In this document: positions 47,603 through 58,267 of the stretch, in pieces | Numbering within the stretch: position 1 is the stretch's first letter | Layout: every line of letters starts with the position of its first letter | DNA from: Adiantum capillus-veneris | Taxonomy: Eukaryota; Streptophyta; Polypodiopsida; Polypodiales; Pteridaceae | NCBI GenBank assembly: GCA_014529385.2 | Contig: CM043953.1 | Location: forward strand, 95,444,842 to 95,508,841 | Reading direction: 5' to 3' | Length of the DNA stretch: 64,000 nucleotides | Made by a program: the position numbers and the translations under genes | Notes under the pieces: model-generated | Database searches by the model: none | Seen by the model: only the letters and a program-made list of their open reading frames with translations | What the model was told of the DNA's origin: nothing

Positions 47603-48051
47603 TGTTAGAATTTAGAGCTACTGGAAGGCATCAATTCAGTCAGTGAAATTGGAATAGAATATGGAAAACAAACTAGAATAGTTAACTAAACTGAAATACT
47701 CTACTGGGACTAGAAACATACTGAATAACTAGAAAAGTGTTTCAAGTTCAGATTCAGAGTTTATGAAGAATGACAAGTTATAGCAGACTGAAGCCCAATT
47801 GACTATTGTAGTAATGATTACATAGTAGAATTACAAGTGAAGAGATTGTAACTCAAGAACAGCTTCGGAGACTAAAACCAAGAGACTAGGAGTAAGAAGT
47901 CAAAATACAAGCAGCCCAATTACAATGTAATGGGTCCTATTTATAGCCTCTCGAAGTTATTGTGGTAACTACCGTGGTAATTACTGACTAATCCACTGTT
48001 CGACTTCCAGGAGATAGTTCCCGCTTGTTGAGACTATCTTTGCCGTTTACA
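47603..48051 (-). repeat. Putative LTR of the gag-only element
   Basis: The segment runs from TGTTAGAA to TTTACA and lies upstream of gag on the minus strand. The site next to it does not match the initiator-Met PBS used by the other elements, and there is no second copy to confirm the ends. Confidence 0.4.
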
Positions 48052-48720
48052 CTATACTTTGATGGTGGGATGCATTATATGAAAATTCCACAAGGAGCAA
48101 GTATTGGATACACTTGTTATGTTCTCTTCCTCATATGCTCTTAGAATGTCTTCAATGACTTGATTTACACATTCGGTTTGACCATCGGTCTGAGGATGAT
48201 AGGTTGTACTAAAATCCAACTCATTACCAATGGCTGTAAACAGTGAATTCTAAAAGTTGGAAGTGAACTTAGTATCTTGGTCGCATACTATCAGTGTTGG
48301 AAGTCCATGAAGCCAAAAAATCTCCTTGACAAAGAGTCGGGCTACATCTGAGACATCATAGGTAGTCTTTATTGGAATGATGTGGGCAACTTTAGTGAGC
48401 ATATCCACAACTACCATTATGCAATCATATCCTCGCTGAACATGGGTAATCCGGATACAAAGTCCATAGTGATACAACTCCCACTTAATTTGAGGTATAT
48501 TTAGAGGTTGATGTTTCCCTGGGAGTTTTACAATTTCAGCTTTAACTCTTTGGAAAATTAAGCATTGGCTCTCCTTTCATTCCTTGCCAAAAGAATCTCT
48601 TCCCTTTTTCAGTGAGAGTTTTGGCATAGCCCAGATGTCCAGATGTTGGGCTATCATGAGCTTCATAAAGGATAGCTTTTCTTAAGGTTGCATTCTTCGA
48701 CACACACAATCAATGTCTGT
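48052..48720 (-). pseudogene. Gypsy-2 integrase
   Basis: The minus strand reads YHPQTDGQTECVNQVIED (catalytic Glu kept), VCDQDTKFTSNF (second Asp), and RGYDCIMVVVDMLTKVAHII with ISMDFVSGLP damaged (first Asp region). The H2C2 part (48560-48700) has lost its second Cys pair through a local deletion. Confidence 0.88.
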
Positions 48721-48978
48721 AATATAAGCACCCATCACATCATAATGTTGTAATGATGCTTCATTTTGAGGTGTCTTATCCTTCATGATAGCAAGTTGCT
48801 TCTGTTAATCGGGGTCCATTTGTGCAGCTTCCCTTACCTAGATCAAGACTGGGCTACTAGGCATAGAGATTAAGCTTACAAAGGCTTTACGGCTCAAGGC
48901 ATCCGCTACTACTGGATTCTCCTTGCTTGGTCTACAAACAATTGCAAAGTCAAGCTCTTGAAGTAATTCAACCAACCG

Positions 48979-49518
48979 TCATTGTCGCATATTGAGTAGA
49001 GGTTGAGTAAAATTCCACTTTAAGCTTTTGTGATCGATCACTAAAGTAAATCTCTGGCCCAATAGATGATGCCTCCATAGCTTTAAGGCATGAATGACTG
49101 CTAATAATTCAAGATCATGAGTTGGATGATTCCATTCATGAATCTTCATCTTTCGAGAGCAACAGCTTCCTTCTTGTGTAAGCACTCCACTGATTGTTAT
49201 ACCACTGTCATTAGTAACCACTTCAAAAGGCTTCATGAAGTCACGTAGCTTTAAGCATGGAGCTGAGGTTACCTGCAATTTTAGAGTTTTGAAACTCTCG
49301 TGGTGTTTAGTATTCCATTGAATTGTTGTTCCCTTCTTTAAAATATTTGTCAAAGGGGCAGCATTTGCAGCATAATCTTTGATGAACATGCGATACCATC
49401 CTGTTATACCAAGAAATCCTCTGATTTCATTAACATTTTGGGGTCGTGGCCAATCCACAATATCTTCAACCTTGGCTGGATCCACTAAAATTCCATTGGT
49501 TGATACTATAAAACCCAA
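48979..49518 (-). pseudogene. Gypsy-2 RT thumb and RNase H
   Basis: A 179-codon open frame reads VDPAKVEDIVDWPRPQNVNE, IRGFLGITGWYRMFIKDYAA, LKLRDFMKPFEVVTNDSGIT, HDLELLAVIHALKLWRHHLL and FTLVIDHKSLKW. The RNase H first Asp, usually in VTDAS, is Asn in VTNDS, although a neighbouring Asp follows. Confidence 0.92.
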
Positions 49519-49522
49519 TTAT

Positions 49523-50228
49523 TCAATTTTGGGGATGAAAAGATACACTTTCTCTCCTTAGCGTACAACTTATGCTGGTGTACGATCTCCAAAACTTTTT
49601 GTACATGACCCTCATGTTGTTCTTTGTCCTTTGATCAACTAGAATACCATCAAAAAACACGATGACAAAATGAATATATCTTGCATAAGACGATTGAAGG
49701 TTGTTGGGGTATTTTTCAATCCAAATACATGACAATCAACTCGTAATGTCCATAGCGAGTGTTAAATGCTCTCTTTGGAATGTCTTCTTCCCTAACACGA
49801 ATCTGATAGTAACCTAATGTTAGGTCTATCTTTGTAAAGTCTTTAGCTTTATTAAGTCGATCTAGTAATTTGTCGATGTGAGGGATCGGGTGCTTACTCT
49901 TTATTGTAACCTGGTTCAATCCTCTGTAGTCAATACAGAGTCGAAGAGTTCTGTCCTTCTTCTTCTAGAATAGAACAGGTGCTCCCCAACTTGAATTGTT
50001 GGTTCAAATATATCCTTGTTTCATTAACTGGGGAAGCTGTTGTTTTAGCTCAATCACTTTAGATAAGGACATTTTATAGGGTCTTTTTGACACGGGTGCA
50101 CTTCCTGGAAGAAATTCAATTTCATGATCTTTATCCCTTTTTGGTGGTAGCTTGATGAGTTCCTCAAGAAATACATCGGCAAACTCACTTAACCATGGGT
50201 TTTCATTTTTTGCTTTCTCAGGGTCCAC
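49523..50228 (-). pseudogene. Gypsy-2 reverse transcriptase
   Basis: Blocks read [75 protein letters not shown] and FVIVFFDGILV. The catalytic pair is D-G rather than D-D in the last motif, so the active site is lost. Confidence 0.9.
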
Positions 50229-50303
50229 TTTGTTAAGCTTTACTACATAGATTTAATGTCTTGATTTTCTATGGGCTTTTAGGATTCAAGTAGCTTTAAC
50301 TAG

Positions 50304-50760
50304 CTAAACCTTTGGAGTTCCCCTCTTTCCTTGGATTAAAGCTTCTTCCCTAGTTTTATTCGTAAAAATTACTTTTCCTTTTGAACACAAGATACCGGCT
50401 TTGTTTGCTACTAACCAATCCGTTCCCAATATTTCGTGGTATATCCCAACTAATAAGGTTCTAAACAATGCAGAAGTGGGTCTTCCCCCTAATTCAAAAT
50501 CTAGGATTCCCACTATATGTCTAACTATAAATGATTTCCCATTTTCCATTTCAACTATCGTAGGGTTGGTTGGATTCTGGGATAGCCTTAACTTTTGGTT
50601 TCCCATTTTCCATTTCAACTATCATAGGGTTGGTTGGTTGGTTGGATTTTGGGATAGCCTTAACTTTTGTAGGCATTTAGGAGACAAAAATGAATGCGTG
50701 CTTCCACAATCGATGATCAATGAGAAAGATTCACCTTGGCGGTTGGCGGGTGTTTGAATA
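50304..50760 (-). pseudogene. Gypsy-2 protease with 64-bp tandem duplication
   Basis: The protease site SLIIDCGSTHSFLSPK is present around 50690-50740, followed by KLRLSQN, IVGILDFELGGRPTSALF, DWLVANKAGILCSKGKV. A tandem duplication (units at 50535-50598 and 50599-50670, the latter with a GGTT expansion) repeats the KLRLSQNPTNPTIVEMENGK segment and shifts the frame. Confidence 0.9.
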
Positions 50761-50949
50761 ACTGCAATGTGTTCCTAAGCCCGGGGATTGCCACAATAGC
50801 AGCATGCACGGTCACTCTATCCATCTCTTCTTCTAGTATGGGCTCTATTCTTACTGCATGAGCATGCCCTCGAACACGTATTCCTTTTCCATAAGCTCTA
50901 CCAACTCGACCACGGCCTCTTGCACGTCCGTACGCACGTTTTTAGAGTG

Positions 50950-52320
50950 TGCGTGTCTCTAGGGTCAACCAGTAAAGCGTCGGGCTTCTGGCTGTAAACG
51001 GAGAAATAGTTTAGATGTTAACCAAGAGAAAATAGTGTGATTAGGGCTGTTTTAGTGTTAATAAGATGATGTAGAGGTGTTTAGAGAGAATTGCAAGAGA
51101 ATATCACGTATCAAAATAGAGTTAATGGCTAAAATCCAACTTTGAGCAGATATTAACACTTAATTGAGCTGGCAATGAGAACATGTTTCCATTAAACAGA
51201 TATCTGGAACCCTTGATACAAATCAGTTGCATACACCAACATCAGTATGCCTGTTGATTTGAAATTCCCTATTTTAATAACCCCAACCTGTTGGAAGCAG
51301 CTCGTAACTGCCAAGCAGAAAACCAACGTTGTACTGTTTCTTTGCTCTTAAATCCCATGCTAGACGCTTCCCTCTCCTCTTCTTCATGCTCCTCTCCCTT
51401 GCCAAATCAACACACTTCTCCTTCTTTGACTACTCCTCCTCTCCAAAACAACCTTGCTTGTTCTTCTTCGACTCCACCCCAAAAAGCTCTCCCCAAAAAA
51501 AAAAAAATCCCAAAAAACTATCCCCAAAACTGCAAAACGGGGTCCCTATGGGCGTGTGAGGCTTCCTGTTATTGGACCCCATCCTTATTTAGCTTTTGCA
51601 TGGTGTGTGTAATCCCCGCTTTTCCCTATTTTTTGGAGCCTTCTCATGTGCAGCACCCCTTTTTTAGATGTTATTCTTAGCTAGCCTGAAGCTCCACGGC
51701 TCAATACTTGTATGTTGATACTCGTCTCGGATTTTCAATGGTGTATTGATACTGGAAATGGTACTAGAAATACTGGTAGTGGTAATATTGGTACTGCTGA
51801 TACTAGTACTGGTAATACTAGTATGCATAATACCAGTACTAGTAATACGATACTAAAAATATCGCTACTAGAAATACTGATACTGGTAATACTAGTATGT
51901 GTAATACTGGTACTCGTAATACTAGTACTAGTAATATTGGTACTGGTAATACTGGTACGTGTAATACTGGGACTAGTAATACATGCGGCTAACCTGGCAC
52001 AAACCTGGCCCAAACAAAACTTCAACTGCTGATAGCTTGGCATCCAAAGATCCAATTGCCAATCTGAAAAGACCAGTAGGCTCCTTCCACACTTCAAGCT
52101 CTACATATCTAAGCCAAGAACCAGCACCTCAGACATTTTTCACCATTCAACCTATCTGGCCCTATATGGAGCCCATCTTGGTCTAGAAACCCACATAAAG
52201 CATACATCTCTAGTCTCTAGCTAACATAACAGTTGTTATCACTGTTCATAAGTTTGGAAAAAACCTCGGATATGTATGCAATTTACATCTTTCACCCCGT
52301 GCCCAAAAAGCGGCACAACA
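50950..52320 (-). repeat. Gypsy-3 3' LTR
   Basis: It begins TGCGTGTCTCTAGGG, ends GCGGCACAACA, and aligns with 58268-59638 over its length. It contains a 15-bp minisatellite (51735-51990) and a plus-strand open frame (51291-51680). Confidence 0.92.
51735..51990. repeat. 15-bp minisatellite in Gypsy-3 3' LTR
   Basis: About 17 imperfect units of a TAATACTRGTACTRG type are present, matched by a second array in the other LTR at 59030-59300. Confidence 0.9.
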
Positions 52321-52336
52321 TCCACCCCCTCTAAAC
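52321..52336 (-). promoter_or_regulatory. Gypsy-3 polypurine tract
   Basis: The minus strand reads GTTTAGAGGGGGTGGA immediately before the LTR start TGTTGTGCC. Confidence 0.88.
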
Positions 52337-52364
52337 CTGCACATCCTCTGGTATGTGCCACTCT

Positions 52365-52898
52365 TTAGAAGTTCTCCAAAAGGACATCATCATCAGAAGA
52401 TGCACCTTCATCATTTAAATATCTACCTTCAGACACATTGAAGTCTCCATCTCCAATTTGAAGCTCTTCATCCCTTTTCTTATACATTTTGACACGTTTT
52501 CCTACAATTGGAATCTTTAACTTTGTACCGTCCATTTCACATAACTTGTAAGTAGCATTAGGAAAAGCATGTTTGAGCACATAAGGGCCAAACCACCACT
52601 TAACCATTTTGCACATAGTTGTGTACTGATTATATAAACTGCTATCATAAACAAGAACCCAATCCCCTTCTTGAATAGCAAGCTTGTGTCGTTTGTCAAA
52701 AGCATCCTTGTTCTTTAAATGAGCATCTCTTAGTTTTTCCCTTGCAATCTCCACATCCTCATTCCTCCTTTCCAATTGTTGAATAGCAAGTAGACCTTCT
52801 CTGCTCATCTTTGTATCCCAAGGCAATTTACTCCATGTAGCTACTGTCTCCTCAAGAGGCATAGCAGGTTTTTGACCATACATCAACTCTGATGGCAT
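52365..52898 (-). pseudogene. Gypsy-3 integrase C-terminal domain
   Basis: A 177-codon open block reads MPSELMYGQKPAMPLEETVA, LERRNEDVEIAREKLRDAHL, FDKRHKLAIQEGDWVLVYDS, KMVKWWFGPYVLKHAFPNAT and YKLCEMDGTKLKIPIVGKRV, the usual integrase C-terminal SH3-like fold order, ending in an acidic tail. There is no chromodomain. Confidence 0.88.
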
Positions 52899-53002
52899 GA
52901 ACCATGTAGCACTACTATGTGTGGTACGGTCACCTCATAAAGCATATGGTAGCAATTGAGGCCAATCACCAATACTTCCTTTGCATGCTTTAGCCAGTGC
53001 CT

Positions 53003-53867
53003 TTATAATGGGGGATGTCCCCTCTCACTTTTACCATTTCCTTTCGGGTTATATGCCGTAGTGAGAGATAACTTAATACCTAGATGAGCAAAAAATTCTC
53101 TGGTCTCATCAGCATCAAGTTCTCCTCTATCCGCAGTAATTTTACCCACACATCCATATCTGCATGTTACATCTTCAAGTAAAAACTTGCACACTGCACT
53201 TGTAGCTTTGATTTGAAAAGCCCTCCCTTCAACCTCATTTGTCAAATCTTCCCTAGCAAGCACAACATACCTCATTTGCCATAGTTCCATAGGCTTTGTA
53301 ATTAAATCAACTACCCATTTGAAATGCATACACACCGGATATGTTGGATGTAAACCATCACCGGTGATTTACATTTGAGTACATCTAGCATACATTACAA
53401 GTTTCAACAAAGCGTACCACATCTTTATACATTCCCTTTCACCAATATCGATCGTTGATTTTAGCAAAAGTGGCCCAAAATCCCCTGTGACTTGCCCATA
53501 ATGACTCGTGGAATTCTTTAAGTACTTAGAGTTGTGTTACCCTATCACAAACCACTCGTTGAGGGGTTCCTCTTTGCTTCTTTGCATGTTTCCATAAAAG
53601 CCCATCCTTGAAAAAATATCCATAAGCCTTCTTACAGATTTTCTTAAACTCTTGCTCAATCCATTTCTCCTGCTTCTCTAATGTACTCAAATATTTCCCA
53701 ATTAGCAACCATTCACCTTCATATTTGTCTTCTGCAAAAGATTGTAATGCAAAAACCATGCTTTTACATTCTACGTACAGTTTTGAAGAGGTAAAGAACC
53801 TCAAGCCCACGTCTTCATTTTTAGAAATCATAGTTTGCTCATCCTCAAATCTGGCCCTAGACAACAT
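53003..53867 (-). pseudogene. Gypsy-3 integrase core and RNase H end
   Basis: The block 53003-53335 contains KITADRGELDADETREFF (second Asp), LSLTTAYNPKGNGKSERGHP (catalytic Glu) and a damaged first Asp region. The block 53526-53867 starts ADMLSRARFEDE, the end of RNase H, and includes the linker KICKKAYGYFFKDGLLWKHA. The H2C2 finger between the two (53336-53525) is broken by stops. The YNPKGNGKSERGH motif differs from the YHPQTDGQTERVN of most plant gypsy elements. Confidence 0.88.
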
Positions 53868-53879
53868 ATCAGCTATCGG

Positions 53880-54308
53880 ATTATCCTTACCTGTTGCAAT
53901 GTGATGAAACTTGGGATTTAATGACTTTATATATGCAATTCAACATAGCATAGCTATATCTGTTGTAGAACAACTTGTGATCATCCCAAGTAATGGCGAG
54001 CAATCTGTCTCCACTATTACAGAAGCACCAATAAAGTACTCCTTGTCACACCTTAGAGTAGTTGCTACATCCCAAAGTTCCCTTTTTCCTTGCAAAAATG
54101 CTCTCTATCGAGCACTTAATACTTTGGCACCAAATCTGATAGCATACCTTTTTGCTTGCTCGTCATCATGTCCAATAGCCCACCCTATAGCTATGGAACA
54201 CGTGTCAACCGTCACAATTATTGGCTTCCAGCTTTTGTAGCCTGTTTTCTTTAATGTAGGAGCCTCTTGTAACATCCTCTTCAGTTTACGAATAGCCTTC
54301 GAGTGTTA
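53880..54308 (-). pseudogene. Gypsy-3 RNase H
   Basis: Fragments in this stretch lie between the RT-RNase H connection and ADMLSRARF, and read as gypsy RNase H only in pieces (for example IVTVDTCSIAIGWAIG near 54200). The block is heavily shifted. The VDTC motif holds the presumed first catalytic Asp. Confidence 0.75.
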
Positions 54309-55270
54309 TTATTTCCAAAAAAAAAATTGTCCCTTTTTGAGCAACTGGTATAACACCTCTGCAACATGTGAAAAATGGGGTAACCATATCAAGTAAAAAA
54401 CACATGCACCTAAAAATCTTTGCACTTCTGTAATTGAATTGCATGTATCTTTAATATTTTGAATAGCATTCACTTTGACAGGGTTGGGTCTTCTACCAGA
54501 TGGTCCACATAAGTGTCCCACAATCAAGACTTATTTTACCCTAAACATAGACTTTTGGACTGAGAGTGTAAGGTTGACCTCTTCAAGCCTTGATAATATC
54601 CTTCACAATCGACAATATGGTTAGCCACAAACTGTCTGCACCCCCTCTTATCTTTGGCTTCATCTTTTTCACCCTCTTAAAACCCTTTTATTGGCACATC
54701 TTCAATAAAAGGCATGGTAACCTGAGGAATGAAATCCCGCAACACTTTATTCATCCCATTCATCATGTGAGCAACTGAATTGGTTGCACCCTATGGCAAG
54801 GTACACATTCTTACTAATCCCAAAGAAGTACGCATGGTTGTTAGATCCTTACTTTCCATAGCCAGTTGAAATTGATCATAGCCTGAATACAAGTCCCCCA
54901 TGGAATAGATGGCTCTTCCTACAAAAGCCTCTTCAAAATCATCAACCATTGGACCTGTTCCCACATTTCTAATAGTTACCTTGTTTATCGGCTACATATC
55001 CTATATGAACCTCAATGTCCCACTCTTCTTGGGAATTGTAAACCACCTGTTAGACTAAGGAGCACAACAGGGCTCCAAAATGCCCATCTTAATCTTCTCA
55101 TTCAATAAATCAACCAACTTAGGAAGATGAGCCTTTGGAACAGGAATAGGCCGTAAATTCCAAGGCAAGTGCGGAACAATAAATATCACCATGGGAGTTA
55201 TAGCACTAGGATCAACACAATCGATCTCACCTGGTTGGAAAGCAAAAGCCTTCCCATGCTTCTTTAACAT
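54309..55270 (-). pseudogene. Gypsy-3 reverse transcriptase
   Basis: N-terminal block: WNLRPIPVPKAHLPKLVDLL and NEKIKMGILEPC (55055-55270). Palm: RWFTIPKKSGTLRFI, RAIYSMGDLYSGYDQFQLAM and MPFIEDVPIKGF, where the usual FIDD/YIDD is FIED. Connection: HLCGPSGRRPNPVKVNAIQN and EVQRFLGACVFYLIW (54309-54527). Stops occur between the blocks. The DLYSGYDQ and DVPIKG forms are not those of Gypsy-1, which has DL.FNYYQI and DILVYS. Confidence 0.9.
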
Positions 55271-55273
55271 TTC

Positions 55274-55863
55274 TCAAAAACATTCTATGTCTTCTTGATT
55301 TAGAAAATCTGCATCACCAATTTTTAATTCATGTAGAGTTTCTTCAGTAAATGAGTGCCCAATTTTACCCGAATCTCGGAGGATAGGTTGTTGGGATACT
55401 TTCTCCATTACTGTGTCACTCTCTTTTGGCAACGGAACGGCCACTGGTCTGACCTTCTTTGCCACTGTTTTGTATTTTGTATTCATCTAAATCTTCTTTG
55501 AATTGCAAAATGAAATCATACATGTTGAGAAAGTTTACCTTAACCAGATTTATCCCAGCTTGATCATTAGATTGTATGATTATATCCAATTCTCCCATTG
55601 TATCCACAAACACGTATCCTTCAAAAATACCTCATCTGGGTCCAGTATTTTACATCCTTGAAGTATGCCTTGGACATTGCAAACATGTTTCCTTTCCCAT
55701 TTGCGCAATTCATTGAATTTTCTGTAAGATACCGAACCCTTTGAAGCCAATCCCAGAAATCCTGAAGAAAAAGTCTTTATGTAGACATTTGTTGCTGTCA
55801 GTGAGAACTTCTCCTCCAAAGCACCATCATAGTCCCGCTTTACAATGTCACTTAGAAAAGATC
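55274..55863 (-). pseudogene. Gypsy-3 protease-RT linker
   Basis: Three broken frames connect protease to RT. They contain acidic and hydroxylated segments (for example YIKTFSSGFLGLASKGSVSY) but no recognised domain. The length is long for a gypsy protease-RT junction. Confidence 0.6.
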
Positions 55864-56325
55864 CTAGAAACCCCTGTTCTCTTTGAACTCTTTCGTCAAC
55901 TTTGGTAATGGATGATCTCTTAAGGTATCCTTGTTCCTAACATGATCCACATAAATAGTTAGAAATTGAACTACTTTCTTACCATCACGACTTCTAATTC
56001 TAGCATTCGCGTATCCATCATCCAAAACCTTGGTTTCCATCCTCATCATCGTAATGTAAGACTGCCCTAAGATGACTGGATATGTAGAGTGATCATGTAC
56101 AAAAAAAAAAAATGTATCGCTTACATCCCCTATGGTTATTTTAACATTAGGGCATGCACCATACAAATCCCCTGATTGTGCATTGGCAGCTCGGATACCC
56201 CACCCATGTTCTACATCAACACGCCACTTTCCTTTCAAGAATAAGCTCTTTGACATAAGGTTCACTTCTGACCCATGATCTACCAATGCAACAACCGGCT
56301 CCTTTGAATCACCTACCTTTACCAA
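55864..56325 (-). pseudogene. Gypsy-3 aspartic protease
   Basis: The frame reads VVALVDHGSEVNLMSKSLF, IRAANAQSGDLYGACPNVKI and THPVILGQ-like STYPVILGQSYITMM. The active-site motif is DHGSE, near the DSGSE form of retropepsin-like proteases, and the ILGQ flap-side motif is intact. The start codon given is the first Met of the open block, not a proven start. Confidence 0.88.
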
Positions 56326-56391
56326 AGTTTAAGTAGTAGCCCTGACCCAATGATTCCGTGTAAAATGGCTACGAGGTACATCTTCTCCATA

Positions 56392-57586
56392 CTAGTCATC
56401 CTCATGAAATCTGACATGCTTTACCCATCCTTGAAGCTCTTCATTGTCCACTATGCTTCCCCATTCATCTTCACCTAGTTCTTCTTCATTAACACTACCC
56501 ATAATAGCTTCAATTTGTTCATAAATGCTATGCACCCCCTGTGTCCTGGTTGGATTGTTTTTAGGCCCATACAATATTTGGCGCTTCCTCTTCATGAGAT
56601 CAATAATACTGTCATGAAATTATCGCTTTGAAATACATAGGATATCACCTAGGGTGAACTCCACCCTACTATTCAAAATACGCTCCTCAAGTACCTTCCT
56701 CACATCAGTAGCCTGTTCAATATCAGATCTCACTTATATGAAGGACCTTGTGCTTTTCCCGCCTTTTTCTCCTTCTTGGCTTCATCCATTGAGACATCAG
56801 GTGGTGTAGGAGGCACTCCTGAGCTTGACTCTTTTCCCTTTGGTACCTATGATCTGGTCCTCCTCTTCGAATTTCCTCACAAATCCTCTTCCCTCTTTTG
56901 TTTTTTGTCTACAGAAGCCTCATCATTCTGAGATTTAGCTATGTATGCATATACTGAGAGGGAATCTACAGGGTCTTCCTAATACAATTTCCTACTTGAC
57001 ACAAATGTTGATATGCAACTTTTCCTTTTTTTGTTGTTGTCATAGCATATGGCCAAAAGGTCCCATTCCTGATAGAACCTTCAATTGGTTTTTCTTGCCC
57101 TTTGTTCTCAATCTGCACATTGTAAGTCAGTGCTTCAGCTACACTCACATGGTGTTCCTGCAACATCTCTTCCATGCTTTTCTTCATACCACCTCTTCCA
57201 TATTTGCTCTTTAGAGATAACCATGTTTCTTGCAAGTGTATCAGACCATCCTTCCAAAAAACCACATCTTTACACTTGGCTTCAGCAAACTCCTCGCACT
57301 CATTCCTGACATGGTCAAGACTGTCACACCACATACAATTTTGACTCCCACTTCCTTTTTGTGGACCGCTTTGTCTCGACCAGGAAGTTGAACCTTTCTC
57401 TTCAAGCTTCACAGCTTTTAAATTAATGTTCAATTCATGGATCCCCTTCACAAGCTCATCCACGAACAACTCCTCTAGCTTTGGCATCTTTTCCTTTATT
57501 GGCACAAGAACTTCTTCCTCATTTTCTCCCACATCTCCATTCATTCCAAATAACTTATCCAGTTTTTTTTGCCGTTTCACCACCAT
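56392..57586 (-). pseudogene. Gypsy-3 Gag C-terminal part with knuckle
   Basis: The block 56966-57586 is open for 206 codons and contains an acidic region (KLEELFVDELVKGIHELNIN), the knuckle CMWCDSLDHVRNEC with all four ligands, and AEALTYNVQIENKG. The frame then breaks, and 56392-56595 holds a short acidic block (VNEEELGEDEWGSIVDNEEL). Confidence 0.82.
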
Positions 57587-57599
57587 ATTAACCGCTTCA

Positions 57600-58225
57600 A
57601 TCGTTTCTTTCCAATCTGATTACAGCCCCAACTCCTCGGTGGGCTCCTCAAGGAGATCCATTAAGATTTTTTGCAATTTTGGATGTGCAGCCTGTACAAA
57701 AAGTTCTACTTTCTTTGCATTAAGTTGCAGACAATTGCGCAAATCTCTTTTCAAATTCTCTTAACAATTCAGGAGCAGATAGCCCCTTATTATGTTGCTA
57801 CACCCACTTCAAAAAACTATTCCTTGTAACGTGCTCCTTATCCTCAAGAAAATATTCACGCTTGAGAGCTTGTTTAATGCTGCCCATGTAGCACCATGTG
57901 TAGTTCTCATTTCCTCAATCGGTGCACGTAATTCAAGCATGACAACAAGTACAAAATTCTCCATTATAGCATTATCCTTTGCTCCCTTGTCTTCCATAAC
58001 CTGCTCATAAACTTTACAAAATTTTGAAATGTCACGACCTTCAAAGCACCCCAATTTATCTATCATTGCTTGTCTAGCTTCACAAATTTGAACTTCCATT
58101 TCCCTTTTTGAACTTTGAGTCATCATCTGCTGATGGTGCAGATGTTGTTGATGCATAAGTACAGCAAATTGTTGCATTGATTGTTGCATACGATTATCTT
58201 GGCCTGCCGACATTGCTACTTCCAT
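57600..58225 (-). pseudogene. gag: Gypsy-3 gag start
   Basis: The minus-strand ATG at 58225 opens MEVAMSAGQDNRMQQSMQQF and a Gln/His-rich N-terminus, then GCFEGRDISKFCKVYEQVME and ELRAPIEEMRTTHGATWAAL, a gypsy Gag-like order. It is open to about 57809, then broken. Confidence 0.8.
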
Positions 58226-58267
58226 CTACCCCGGTTGTTTCAAGTCGTTTTCACCAAATTGTCGGAG

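Larger units (their letters stand above)
45913..48051 (-). mobile_element. Gag-only retroelement fragment with possible LTR
   Basis: This segment interrupts Gypsy-2, whose integrase resumes at 48052. It holds a minus-strand gag but no protease, RT or integrase. The right end (47603-48051) starts TGTTAGAATT and ends CGTTTACA, an LTR-like TG...CA unit, but no second copy is present on the left, so the 3' LTR would be lost or the LTR assignment wrong. Gag probably starts at ATG about 47493 (MAPKTSRGRKP). Confidence 0.6.
48052..50949 (-). mobile_element. Gypsy-2 body, sister copy of Gypsy-1
   Basis: The sequence aligns with 39172-41945 of Gypsy-1 at high identity and in the same orientation, and is cut by the gag-only element on the left and Gypsy-3 on the right. 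The remaining gag end is at 59639-59947. Confidence 0.92.

Noticed and set aside
55274-55486. Short frames between Gypsy-3 protease and RT as separate genes
   Set aside because: They are fragments of one broken polyprotein linker in the same orientation.
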